Below, piece by piece: positions 9,777-19,729 of a DNA stretch of 36,667 nt (the stretch's first letter is position 1; each line of letters begins with the position of its first letter). This DNA is from Gammaproteobacteria bacterium (GTDB taxonomy: Bacteria; Pseudomonadota; Gammaproteobacteria; Xanthomonadales; Marinicellaceae). The translations under genes were made by a program, and so were the position numbers. Below the pieces are notes generated by a model, which was not told the origin of the DNA, made no database searches, and saw only the letters and a list, made by a program, of their open reading frames with translations. The stretch is from the NCBI GenBank assembly GCA_030432115.1, contig JAUIHY010000006.1:1-36667 (forward strand), written 5' to 3'.

Positions 9777-11231
9777 ATGAAATGGAACCCAAAAAATTTA
9801 GCTTTCATGGTCGCTGCCTTGTTTGGATTGTTGGCAGTGGTTTTGGTGTTGGTGCTTGCCGAAAAATTATTGGCCATCTGGCATTATTTACAGCAGGCAC
9901 CGTTGTGGCTGGTTTTTGTCTATGCCGCTTTGTTGTTGCTGGTGGCTTTATTGCCCTTGTGGCTGTTGTTGAAATTCAATCGCAAGCCCAAGCCTTCAAC
10001 GCCTCAATCCCAAGCCTTTCAGTTAGATGAACAAGGCTTACAGCAACAAATAAATCAAGAGCAACAACGCGGTGTGGATACATTAACTGCCGAGCTTGAG
10101 CTGACCGAATTGCAGCAACGCCGTGATTCTGGGCTGTTCTACTTGACCCTGTTCGGCCATGCATCCAGCGGCAAGTCGAGCCTGATTCAAGCATTGATGC
10201 CAGAGAAAAACATCGACACCGATGTCATCAAAGGAACCACCATCGATATTCATAAATACCAATATGGCCAGTTGATGCTGGCTGATGTGCCCGGTTTTGA
10301 TGCAGTGGATCAAAAGGCACTGACACAGCAAGCCATGGAAGAGGCCCAAAGGGCCCATGTGGTCGTGTTTTTGTTGGATGGAGACCTGAGTCGAACAGAA
10401 ATGAACCTTTTTCAAGCCTTGAAGGCGGTCAACAAACCCATGGTGCTGGCATTGAACAAGATGGATCTATATGATGAAGCGCAACAACAAGCGTTGACGG
10501 CGGCCATCAGTGAAAAAACCACAGCCCAATTTCCTGTGGTTTGCATCACCACAGGAGGTCAAGAACAAATCAAAGTACAACAACCCGACGGCATCTGGAC
10601 GACCCAATCACGTCCCAGGACCAGCCGCATCAAACCTTTGATTGATGCCATCAAACAAGTCATCAGCGGCAATGAAACGGCCTTACACCGCTTCAGAGAT
10701 GCTGGTTTTTTGCTGTTGGCAGGACAAAAATTAAACCAAGCCAGCCAAGCATTCAATACACAACAAGCCAAAGACATCATTCAAAACCATACACACAAAG
10801 CCATCGTTGGTGCTCTGGCTTCAGTAGCACCAGGCTCAGACTTGGTGATTCAAGGCACCATTGGAACCCAACTGGTGCGCGCTCTGTGTCAACTGTACCA
10901 AGTCGAAGTCAACCAATTACAAATAGATGCTGTGCTCAAAGCCACAGGGGGTAAGTTGAAAACATCGACGTCATTGATACTGGCCATTTCAGGTAATGCT
11001 TTGAAGTCATTTCCCGGCCTCGGTACCGCTGCAGGTGGTATCATGCATGCCGTGGCCTATGGCCTGATCTTTAATTCACTGGGTCAAGCCGTCCACCTCA
11101 GCCTACAGCAACACGGGCAACTGGATGGCGATAAAACCCAACAAACATTTGAGGAATTGCTCATTGGCTCTTCGCAAGGCTTGGCAAAAGATTTGGCGAA
11201 AATGGCGCTCAAAATCAGCCAAAAAAAATAA
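9777..11231 (+). CDS. Membrane-associated Era-like GTPase with DUF697-like C-terminal region (paralogue 1)
   Basis: Two N-terminal TM segments; G1 GHASSGKSS, G3 DVPGFD, G4 NKMD; C-terminal VGALASVAPGSDLVIQGTIGTQLVRALCQLYQVEV. Confidence 0.82.
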   Translation: MKWNPKNLAFMVAALFGLLAVVLVLVLAEKLLAIWHYLQQAPLWLVFVYAALLLLVALLPLWLLLKFNRKPKPSTPQSQAFQLDEQGLQQQINQEQQRGVDTLTAELELTELQQRRDSGLFYLTLFGHASSGKSSLIQALMPEKNIDTDVIKGTTIDIHKYQYGQLMLADVPGFDAVDQKALTQQAMEEAQRAHVVVFLLDGDLSRTEMNLFQALKAVNKPMVLALNKMDLYDEAQQQALTAAISEKTTAQFPVVCITTGGQEQIKVQQPDGIWTTQSRPRTSRIKPLIDAIKQVISGNETALHRFRDAGFLLLAGQKLNQASQAFNTQQAKDIIQNHTHKAIVGALASVAPGSDLVIQGTIGTQLVRALCQLYQVEVNQLQIDAVLKATGGKLKTSTSLILAISGNALKSFPGLGTAAGGIMHAVAYGLIFNSLGQAVHLSLQQHGQLDGDKTQQTFEELLIGSSQGLAKDLAKMALKISQKK

Positions 11232-11238
11232 TCAATCG

Positions 11239-12522
11239 GTGGTTATAGAATCATCTGACCAGCAGAAAGCCTTACAAAGCTTGAAGCAATTGTTCAGCGA
11301 CGATTCCATTCCAGCGGCCGTGCGTGCGCAATTAAAAAATCAATACGCCTCGGTGCAACTACTGATAGAAAAACTGGAAAAGCAACAAATTCACATCGTT
11401 GCTTTTGGCAAAGTCAGCACAGGAAAATCTTCTTTGCTCAACGCTTTATTGGGGTCGCCACATTTTGATACCAGCCCATTACACGGTGAAACCAAGCACA
11501 ACCAACCTTTGGATTGGCAATCCATGCAACAACAATCCATTGTGTTGATAGACACACCGGGTACCGATGAGTTTGACGGCGAAGCCCGAGAACAAATGGC
11601 CAAGCAAGCCGCCAAACAGGCTGACATTGTTTTGTTTTTGTTGGCTGGAGACATCAGCGATTCTGAACTCAAACAATTAAATTTCATTGCATCACCTGAG
11701 AAAGTGGTGCTGCTTGTCTTGAACAAAGCCGATCTATATTCCGGTGATGAGATCAACCGCATTTTAACCTCTGTTCAAGAAAAAACCCGCCACCTGAATG
11801 TCAGACTCATCACCGCATCGGCTGACCCAAGACCAGAAACTGTGGTGGTGATTCAACGCGATGGCTCCGAGCACAGGCAGACCCAGCAAGCAGCTGTTGA
11901 CATCAAAGCCTTAAAAAGTGAAATATGGGATATTCTTGAGAAGGAAGGCAAAACCTTGTCCGCTTTGAATGCCAGTTTGTTTGCGACCGACATCAACAGA
12001 CAAGTGGCTGAAAACATAGTTCAATTGCGCGCCAAAGCAGCCCAAAAAATCATCAAAACCTACTGCTTGGCCAAAGGCATCGGCGTGGCCTGCAACCCCA
12101 TACCTGTTGCTGACCTTTTATTGGCCGCAGGTATAGATGTGGCCATGATACGTCAATTGTCAACCTTGTACGGCTTACAGTTGGGTAAAACTGAAGCGGC
12201 CAAGCTGACCGCAACCATCATGGCACAATTGGCCTTGCTGATGGGTGCCGTTTGGGGTGTCAATCTGCTGTCTTCTGCCCTTAAAACATTAAGTGCAGGG
12301 CTTTCCACCACGTTAACTGCCAGCGCCCAAGGGGCACTGGGTTATTATGCCACTTATTTGGTCGGCCAAATTGCCAGTGAATACTTTGCTCAAGGGAACA
12401 CATGGGGTGATGATGGTCCCAAAGCCTTGGCGAAAAACATTGTCCAAAAATTAGACAGACAATCCATACTACAAGATGCCAGCGAACAAATCATGGCCCT
12501 TTTGAACAACAAAAAATCATGA
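11239..12522 (+). CDS. Era-like GTPase with DUF697-like C-terminal region (paralogue 2); GTG start proposed, ORF extends upstream to 11125
   Basis: G1 GKVSTGKSSLLNALLG, G3 DTPGTDEFDG, G4 NKADLY; hydrophobic C-terminal segment. Confidence 0.8.
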   Translation: MVIESSDQQKALQSLKQLFSDDSIPAAVRAQLKNQYASVQLLIEKLEKQQIHIVAFGKVSTGKSSLLNALLGSPHFDTSPLHGETKHNQPLDWQSMQQQSIVLIDTPGTDEFDGEAREQMAKQAAKQADIVLFLLAGDISDSELKQLNFIASPEKVVLLVLNKADLYSGDEINRILTSVQEKTRHLNVRLITASADPRPETVVVIQRDGSEHRQTQQAAVDIKALKSEIWDILEKEGKTLSALNASLFATDINRQVAENIVQLRAKAAQKIIKTYCLAKGIGVACNPIPVADLLLAAGIDVAMIRQLSTLYGLQLGKTEAAKLTATIMAQLALLMGAVWGVNLLSSALKTLSAGLSTTLTASAQGALGYYATYLVGQIASEYFAQGNTWGDDGPKALAKNIVQKLDRQSILQDASEQIMALLNNKKS

Positions 12523-12842
12523 AAAACATCTTAATCTTGATCGCAGCTGTTGTACTGTTAACTCTGCTGTTCCAACCCGATCCGCCTGAAAACTATAACA
12601 GCATTCACGGGTCACCGGTGATTTTATACGCCACCAGCTGGTGCGGATATTGTATGAAAGTGAGAAAAATCTTTAATCAAAAAGGCATTCCCTACCGTGA
12701 ATTTGATATAGAAAATTCATCACAGGCTCGCAAAGAATTCAAATCATTAGGTGGCAAGGGGGTACCACTGACCTTGGTCAACGGCGAAGTGGTTCATGGC
12801 TATAACCCGAATAAAATCGCCACATTAATCAGCGACTTATAA
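12519..12842 (+). CDS. Membrane-anchored or exported glutaredoxin-like protein
   Basis: N-terminal hydrophobic helix then ILYATSWCGYCMKVRKIFNQKGIPYREFDIE and GGKGVPLTLVNGEVVHGYN. Confidence 0.87.
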   Translation: MKNILILIAAVVLLTLLFQPDPPENYNSIHGSPVILYATSWCGYCMKVRKIFNQKGIPYREFDIENSSQARKEFKSLGGKGVPLTLVNGEVVHGYNPNKIATLISDL

Positions 12843-12845
12843 GCC

Positions 12846-14828
12846 TTATTCCTTGAGCATGGCGATCAAGGCATCTAAATTATTTTTGGTTTGTTCCTTT
12901 TGTTCACTTTCTGACTTTTTCATGCCCGGATGCCCAGCAGCCAACTCATAGGGTATCTCATCCAAAAACCGGCTCGGTCCTTTGGGTCCAGACTCTTCTT
13001 CACCAAATCGACTTTTGCGTTTTTTGATGTAAGAAATGCGCAAGTTTTTCATGGCTCGGGTCATGCCCACATACATCAATCGTCGCTCTTCTTCCACACC
13101 TTGCTGTCCACCATTGTCCTCATCATCGGCAATTGAATTTCTGTGCGGCAATATGCCTTCTTCCACACCCACCATATAAACTTGTGAAAACTCCAGACCT
13201 TTGGCCGCATGAAGCGTCATCATGCGAATACCGCTTTCTGTTTCTTCTTCATCGTTGTTGGATTGCAGCGACAAATAATTCATCAATTCATCCAAGTTGC
13301 TGGCCTTATTTAGACTCAATGCATCTATCCACTTTAAACAATCTTTCACCAGTTTAACCTTAGAGATTTTGGCCACCTTGTTATTGGCGTTGATATTAAC
13401 CCAATTGATGAAGTCCAGCTGTTCAAACAGGCTGTTGGCAATCACATTGGGTTTGGCTGACATCTTTTGGTGGTGTTTGATGGTGTAACAAAAACCGGCC
13501 AACTTTTTTTGTACAGCCGGTGTCAAACCGGCCGCCACTGAAGGTGACTGAGCCGCCTGCAAAAAGGTCATGCCTTGTTTGGCCGCCGTAGCGGTGATGT
13601 GCTTCACTGATTGCAAGCCGATGCCCCTTTTGGGGGTGTTGATGATGCGCAAAAAGGCGGCATTGTCCCTTGGGTTCACCAACAGGCGTAGGTATGCCAT
13701 CATGTCTTTGATTTCTGTGTAATCAAAAAATGATCGTCCTCCCGACATGTGATAGGGCAAGTTGTGGCTGCGCAACTGCTGTTCAAATAATTTGGCTTGG
13801 TGGTTACTTCGATACAATATGGCAAAATCTGAATAAGGCAATTGCGAAACCCGATGATGAAACATGATGTCAGTGACGATGCTTTCAGACTCTGCTTCTG
13901 GGCTTTCATGGGCCGTGATTTGGATCGCATCGCCAGTCCCTAAATCACTCCAAATCTTTTTTTCAAATGGGTGTGGGTTGTGTTGGACCACTGCATTGGC
14001 CGCTTCCAAAATGGTGCTGGAAGAACGGTAATTCTGTTCTAGTTTTTGTACTTTTAAACTGGGAAAATCTTGCTGCAATAACTGTAAGTTTTCAGGTTGT
14101 GCGCCACGCCACCCATAAATGGATTGGTCATCATCACCCACACAGGTGAGGTGGTTGCCTGCGCCCATAAGCGCTTTGAGCATTTGGTATTGACTGGCAT
14201 TGGTGTCCTGATATTCATCCACCATCAAGTAGCCAATGTGGTTTTGCCAGCGACTTTTAACGTCTTGATTTTGCTGTAATAGCCACAGGCTTTGCAAAAT
14301 CAAATCATCAAAATCCATGGCATTGATGTGCAGCATGTGGTCCAAATAGTTTTGATAAAGCTCAACGGCCATGGGTACTTTGGCTGCGGTTTCATGAGGT
14401 TTCAACCCTGCATTCTTCCAACCCGATATTTGCCATTGCAACTGGTTAACCACTTCTTTTTTGATACCCGATGGCAACAAATCCTTGATGATTTTTTGCG
14501 TCTCAGAAGCATCCAAAATACTGAACCCCGCATGGTATGAGCTGTACCTGATTTCTTGCTGCAGCATTTTAAGCCCCAGTGCATGGAATGTGGATATTCT
14601 GATGTGTTCTCCTCCGGGCACCAGTTTTGACGCCCGTTCACTCATCTCTTTGGCCGCTTTGTTTGTGAACGTGATGGCGAAAATTCGGTCTGCAGTACAG
14701 ATTCCCGATTTCACCAAATGTGCCATTTTTTCAGTGATGACACGGGTTTTTCCACAGCCTGCACCCGCCAAAACCAAAAGGGGACTGGCGACATATGTGA
14801 CCGCTTGTTGTTGTTGGGGGTTCAGCAT
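12846..14828 (-). CDS. rep: ATP-dependent DNA helicase Rep (UvrD/Rep superfamily 1A)
   Basis: MLNPQQQQAVTYVASPLLVLAGAGCGKTRVITEKM; VDEYQDTN; VGDDDQSIYGWRGAQPENL; EERRLMYVGMTRA. Confidence 0.94.
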   Translation of the reverse strand: MLNPQQQQAVTYVASPLLVLAGAGCGKTRVITEKMAHLVKSGICTADRIFAITFTNKAAKEMSERASKLVPGGEHIRISTFHALGLKMLQQEIRYSSYHAGFSILDASETQKIIKDLLPSGIKKEVVNQLQWQISGWKNAGLKPHETAAKVPMAVELYQNYLDHMLHINAMDFDDLILQSLWLLQQNQDVKSRWQNHIGYLMVDEYQDTNASQYQMLKALMGAGNHLTCVGDDDQSIYGWRGAQPENLQLLQQDFPSLKVQKLEQNYRSSSTILEAANAVVQHNPHPFEKKIWSDLGTGDAIQITAHESPEAESESIVTDIMFHHRVSQLPYSDFAILYRSNHQAKLFEQQLRSHNLPYHMSGGRSFFDYTEIKDMMAYLRLLVNPRDNAAFLRIINTPKRGIGLQSVKHITATAAKQGMTFLQAAQSPSVAAGLTPAVQKKLAGFCYTIKHHQKMSAKPNVIANSLFEQLDFINWVNINANNKVAKISKVKLVKDCLKWIDALSLNKASNLDELMNYLSLQSNNDEEETESGIRMMTLHAAKGLEFSQVYMVGVEEGILPHRNSIADDEDNGGQQGVEEERRLMYVGMTRAMKNLRISYIKKRKSRFGEEESGPKGPSRFLDEIPYELAAGHPGMKKSESEQKEQTKNNLDALIAMLKE

Positions 14829-14846
14829 TGGGGTTTAATGTTTAAA

Positions 14847-17594
14847 TCAGGCGCTTAATTTTAGGTCAGCTGGTTTGCCAAATAAATAACCTTGGAAATA
14901 ATCACAGCCCAAATCATACAGTAATTTGAATTGAAACTCGGTTTCTACCCCTTCGGCCACCACTTCTAAGTTCAGGTGTTTGGCCATAGCAATGATGGTT
15001 TCAATGATCACTTGTGCCGACTGATCAGAGTGTAAATCATTGACAAAGCTTTTATCAATTTTTAGGTAATTGATGGGGATTTTTCTCAGGTATTCCAGTG
15101 AAGAATAACCAGTTCCAAAATCATCAATGGCAATCTGCACACCAATTTCTTTCAAACGATTGAATTTGTAAATGATTTCATGCAAATTACCCACCACCAC
15201 GCCTTCAGTTAATTCCACCGTTAACATGTTTTTGCTGATGCCATTCTGCGACATACAATGTTCAATGTGTTTGATAAAACCTTGTTGATGAAACTGATGT
15301 GAGCTGACATTGATGGTAACTGGCTTTGCCAATTGATTGATGGCATGGCAGGCTTCTTCTATCACCCACCGTCCCATGTCTTGAATCATCCCTGTTTCTT
15401 CTGCCACTGGGACAAACAAATCGGGAAAAATGGTTTCACCGTTATGAAAGATTCGAATCAGAGATTCATAAGAGACCACCTCTTTGTTGCGGTCTATGAT
15501 GGGTTGGAATTGCAAATTAAAATTTTCATTGGCCACTGCGTTACGCAATATCTGTTCAATGTACAGCACCTGATCATTGTGCGCCTTCATGCTGTCATGG
15601 TAAATGGTCAATTGATTTCGACCCTGTTCTTTTGAACGATACATGGCCGCATCTGCCTGCTTGATGATGTCATTGACATTGGAGCCTTGACTGGGATATA
15701 CAGCCAGACCCATGCTGACCGTACAAGTGTGTCTGTGCTCTCCAATCTGGTAAGGTTCAGCCAAGCTTTTAATGATGTCCTCAGCCAACATGATGACATT
15801 CACAGCGGTGTCATTGGGTGTTTCATATTCTGCCATTGTGGCAATGACAAACTCATCTCCACCAAACCGAGCCACTACAGCCACCTCATCAGAGAATTGG
15901 TTCAACCGATCAGCAATACTGACCAACAATTGATCACCAAAATGATGACCCAAAGCATCATTCAACACTTTGAATCTATCCATGTCTAAAAACATCACAG
16001 CACCAAAAAGGTTGTTGCTTTTGGCTTCTTTCATCAATTGGGTCAACTGACCTTGAAAATTTTGCCTGTTAGGTAAATTGGTCAAATAGTCATAGAAAGC
16101 CAGGTGTTTGATTTTGTTTTCTGCATTTTTACTGTCAGTGATGTCTATCATCATGCCCATGCATTCAACACTGTCTTGAAATTCTGATGGGATGTTCAAT
16201 ACATCTCTGAACCAACGGTATTCGCCATTGGCATGCCTGACTCGATACTCCAACTCCATCCGTTCACCGGTGGCAAATGACTCTTGAATGTTCCATTTGA
16301 CTTTGGACAGGTCATCAGGGTGTATTTTCTTAGACAGAAAATGGGGCTCTTCATACCATTGCATAATGGGATAGCCCAAAATCGCTTCGGCTTCTTTGTT
16401 AACATAAGCAATGCGGTCTTCCAACATGTTGATTTTCCAAAAAACCACAGGTTGACGATCCACAATATGCCGGTAATTTTCATTACTCACCGCCAAATCT
16501 TTGTTGGCCTCATTCAGCAACTTGGTCCGCCGTTTGATTTCTAAATCTGTCAATGCATTGTGACCGGTCATGGCCAACAGACCGGCACCAACAAAGCCCG
16601 TGTACAACATGCTGACAAACACCATGGTCCATAGACTCCAAGAATATTGGCTATCGTAAAATCGGTTGATAGGTGTGAGTTTCAATGCATAATGCGAATC
16701 ACCCACTTGAAACTTCAACTCATTATTGATGTATGGAAAGCGGATGCGTTGCTCATGATTCAGTCCAAATAATAAATCACCGTTTTCGACATCTGTCAGT
16801 TCTATTCGGTAATCATCCATGGCCAACGCCTGATGGTTACTGGCCAAAAAATCCACCAGTTCTGGCTGAGAAAGGCGTTGGTTAGCGCCTACTTTTTCTA
16901 TGTACCGACTTTTCAATGCCATGGTTTCTCTTATCTGAGCTTCATCGTTGCTTCTTAAAGCATCAAAAAGGAAAAACACCAAACAAAATCCGGCCAAAGT
17001 GGGCAAAGATGCCTGCCAAATACGTGGCTTCCAAATGCTTCTGGGTTTGGCAAATAAGCTCAATACAATCGGGCAAACAATCATGACTGAAAGTAAATCA
17101 CCAATGTACCAAGCAAAAAATTTAGTGACCAGGTTGTCGGTAGTGTAATGCCCCTCCAAAAAGAGCAAAGAGGCAAAAGCCAATGAAGTGAAAAAGCAAG
17201 GGATCACCGCAGCATAAAGAAAAAATCGAGCGATGTCTTTGGCTTTCATTAAACTGAAATCCATGGCCATGCGATGGCGAACCAAGAACCCTGCCAAACA
17301 AGGTCGCAATACACTCAAAAAAAGCAAGGAAACATCATATAAAAAAGCTTTGTTCAGACCGATGGCATCGGCGATGCCATAAAGAATGACACTGGAACAC
17401 AGCTCGCCCAATGCAATGCCAAGGATGAATTTTCGCCCCCAAATGACAATCATGGCCACCCCCAATCCAGTGGCGGGCCACAAAGTGACAGACAAACTGG
17501 GTCTGACCATCATTTTATAAGCCACATAAGTGACCACAGTGTAAACCACTGCCAAAATGAGGTTAAAAAATATCAGCTTTACCGTTTGATTCAC
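14847..17594 (-). CDS. MASE1-like membrane sensor, PAS, GGDEF and EAL domain protein (c-di-GMP turnover)
   Basis: Multi-TM N-terminus; PAS/PAC FWKINMLEDRIAYVNKEAEAILGYP; ARFGGDEFVIA; YESLIRI, DDFGTGYSSLEYLRKI, VVAEGVET. Confidence 0.93.
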   Translation of the reverse strand: MNQTVKLIFFNLILAVVYTVVTYVAYKMMVRPSLSVTLWPATGLGVAMIVIWGRKFILGIALGELCSSVILYGIADAIGLNKAFLYDVSLLFLSVLRPCLAGFLVRHRMAMDFSLMKAKDIARFFLYAAVIPCFFTSLAFASLLFLEGHYTTDNLVTKFFAWYIGDLLSVMIVCPIVLSLFAKPRSIWKPRIWQASLPTLAGFCLVFFLFDALRSNDEAQIRETMALKSRYIEKVGANQRLSQPELVDFLASNHQALAMDDYRIELTDVENGDLLFGLNHEQRIRFPYINNELKFQVGDSHYALKLTPINRFYDSQYSWSLWTMVFVSMLYTGFVGAGLLAMTGHNALTDLEIKRRTKLLNEANKDLAVSNENYRHIVDRQPVVFWKINMLEDRIAYVNKEAEAILGYPIMQWYEEPHFLSKKIHPDDLSKVKWNIQESFATGERMELEYRVRHANGEYRWFRDVLNIPSEFQDSVECMGMMIDITDSKNAENKIKHLAFYDYLTNLPNRQNFQGQLTQLMKEAKSNNLFGAVMFLDMDRFKVLNDALGHHFGDQLLVSIADRLNQFSDEVAVVARFGGDEFVIATMAEYETPNDTAVNVIMLAEDIIKSLAEPYQIGEHRHTCTVSMGLAVYPSQGSNVNDIIKQADAAMYRSKEQGRNQLTIYHDSMKAHNDQVLYIEQILRNAVANENFNLQFQPIIDRNKEVVSYESLIRIFHNGETIFPDLFVPVAEETGMIQDMGRWVIEEACHAINQLAKPVTINVSSHQFHQQGFIKHIEHCMSQNGISKNMLTVELTEGVVVGNLHEIIYKFNRLKEIGVQIAIDDFGTGYSSLEYLRKIPINYLKIDKSFVNDLHSDQSAQVIIETIIAMAKHLNLEVVAEGVETEFQFKLLYDLGCDYFQGYLFGKPADLKLSA

Positions 17595-17682
17595 ACCTTT
17601 TCCCTTGGGCTTTCTAATGATGTTAACGAAAATGTACTTTTATTTCAAGAAGTAAACTCGGGTACCACCTGCGTCTGGGTGT

Positions 17683-18498
17683 TTACCGTTGACACTGGGG
17701 GCAAAAATAAGTGCTTCTTTGTCCTGTTTTTACTTTTTTGACATTTATTTGACATCGAACACAGGGTTTGTTTTCTCGGCCATAAACCAACAATTCTTGC
17801 TGGAAATAACCCGGTTTCCCTTGACTGTCATGAAAATCCTTTAAAGTGGTACCACCGGCCTTGATGGCCTCACGCAGAACTTTTTGTATGCTGTTGACCA
17901 AGGCTTGGTATCGGGTTTTACTGATTCGGTGTGCTTGCCGATGGGGGTGAATGCCTGCCTGGAACAAGGCTTCTGATGCATAAATATTACCCACACCCAC
18001 CACCACATCATTGTTCATGATGAATGATTTAACAGACACTTTTTTTTGGGCTGCTTGCTGTTTTAAATACGAAGCATTGAATGTCGGGCCCAATGGTTCT
18101 GGCCCCAATTTCTTGACCATTGGGTGTTGATTGACATCACCCTCAACCCACAACACACAACCAAACCGCCTGGGGTCGTGAAACACCAAACAGATACCTG
18201 ATGCAATTTGCACCAGCAAGTGGTCATGCTTGATGGCTTGGTAAGGAGCTGTTTGCAGGCGCATCATGCCTGACATGCCCAAGTGAAACAGCAGATGACA
18301 CTGGTTTTCCAAACTGATGACCAGGTATTTGGCCCGACGGGTCACGTCGGTAATTTTGATTCCAGACAGTGACAACAGTTCTTGGCTGACTGGGTACCTC
18401 AGGTTTTTACCCGAATACCAGACTGATGTTATACTTTGGCCTATCAATGCAGCTGCAATGCCTCGTTTGGTGGTTTCCACCTCAGGCAATTCAGGCAT
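17683..18498 (-). CDS. mutM: Formamidopyrimidine-DNA glycosylase
   Basis: Start trimmed to MPELPEVETTKRG; C-terminal zinc finger CVRCQINVKKVKTGQRSTYFCPQCQ. Confidence 0.96.
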   Translation of the reverse strand: MPELPEVETTKRGIAAALIGQSITSVWYSGKNLRYPVSQELLSLSGIKITDVTRRAKYLVISLENQCHLLFHLGMSGMMRLQTAPYQAIKHDHLLVQIASGICLVFHDPRRFGCVLWVEGDVNQHPMVKKLGPEPLGPTFNASYLKQQAAQKKVSVKSFIMNNDVVVGVGNIYASEALFQAGIHPHRQAHRISKTRYQALVNSIQKVLREAIKAGGTTLKDFHDSQGKPGYFQQELLVYGRENKPCVRCQINVKKVKTGQRSTYFCPQCQR

Positions 18499-19382
18499 CA
18501 GTATTCTTGGCCTAAGAAATTTGAAATCAAACTGTTGGCGACACTGAATCTGGGCGATAAAATGATGCTGCCTTGTTTTACCCATTTGATCAAATCGTCT
18601 TTATGGAACCAGCGCACGTCCTCCATTTCATCATCTAGCCTGATGTCATCACTTCTGGCTTCGGCCTTGAAAGCCACCATCAATGACGATGGAAATGGCC
18701 AAGGTTGAGATCCAAAATACTGTAGATTCTTCAGTCTGATGTTGGATTCTTCATACACTTCTCGGTGCACAGCGTCTTCAATAGACTCACCCGGTTCAAC
18801 AAAACCGGCCAAAGTGGAATACACATTGGGCGGCCATGAATGTTTCCGGCCGAGCAAACATTTGTCACCGTCTGAAACCAACACGATCACCGCTGGTTCG
18901 ATATGAGGAAACTGCTCATGCCCGTTTTCACACACCATTTTATGACCTGAGCTGGCCGCTTTGTTTTTGGTGCCACAAATCGAACAAAAAACGCGCCTGC
19001 GATGCCAAAGGTCCATGCCACGAGAATATAAGGCTATGTGTCCTTGGTCATCATCCAAAGCCAAAGCATATTGTCTCAAAGACTGAAAAGAGGCTTGGTG
19101 CTTTTCTTCTAATGCCCGTGCTTCTGACTCTTTAATTGAACAACTGAACCAAAGCTCATCATTCAAAACACCCAAAAAGGTTTCATCCCTGCTGCTGCCT
19201 ATCGGCTGACTGCTGTGGAAAAAATTGTCTTCGCCCTTCAGATACAAGTGGTTGCCCAAATAAACAGGCACATAATGACAGGGTTTGAATTTTTTTAATT
19301 GCTTCAAACGCTGTTTTTGATCTCGCATGTTGGCACAACGGTCCAACTCGGTGCGAGTAAAATAAATGGAGTCAGGTGTCAT
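18498..19382 (-). CDS. nudC: NAD(+) diphosphatase / RNA deNADding Nudix enzyme NudC
   Basis: Nudix box GFVEPGESIEDAVHREVYEES; NudC signature SQPWPFPSS; 1-nt stop/start overlap with mutM. Confidence 0.93.
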   Translation of the reverse strand: MTPDSIYFTRTELDRCANMRDQKQRLKQLKKFKPCHYVPVYLGNHLYLKGEDNFFHSSQPIGSSRDETFLGVLNDELWFSCSIKESEARALEEKHQASFQSLRQYALALDDDQGHIALYSRGMDLWHRRRVFCSICGTKNKAASSGHKMVCENGHEQFPHIEPAVIVLVSDGDKCLLGRKHSWPPNVYSTLAGFVEPGESIEDAVHREVYEESNIRLKNLQYFGSQPWPFPSSLMVAFKAEARSDDIRLDDEMEDVRWFHKDDLIKWVKQGSIILSPRFSVANSLISNFLGQEY

Positions 19383-19393
19383 TGTTCAGTGAT

Positions 19394-19729
19394 TTATATA
19401 GAAAATGAACTGCCGCAACCACAGGTGGTTTTGGCATTCGGGTTGGCCACAACAAAACGCGAACCTTGCAGGTCTTCCAAATAATCCACTTCCGATCCCA
19501 TCAAATAAGGAAAGCTCATGGGGTCCACCATCATTTGAACACCATGCTGCTCGCTGACGATGTCACCGTCCACCACGTCCTCTTCAAAAGCAAAACCATA
19601 TTGGAAACCTGAACAGCCACCACCAATGATATAAACCCTGAATTTCAAATCAGGGTTCATTTCTTCCAAAATCAATTGACTGATTTTATTGGCGGCACTT
19701 GATGACAGTGCGACTTGATTATTTGCCAT
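19394..19729 (-). CDS. erpA: Iron-sulfur cluster insertion protein ErpA
   Basis: A-type carrier: [15 protein letters not shown] and [11 protein letters not shown]. Confidence 0.94.
   Translation of the reverse strand: MANNQVALSSSAANKISQLILEEMNPDLKFRVYIIGGGCSGFQYGFAFEEDVVDGDIVSEQHGVQMMVDPMSFPYLMGSEVDYLEDLQGSRFVVANPNAKTTCGCGSSFSI

Noticed and set aside
10083-10415. 110-aa minus-strand ORF antisense to the first GTPase
   Set aside because: Entirely within the GTPase coding frame; no motif or RBS support.
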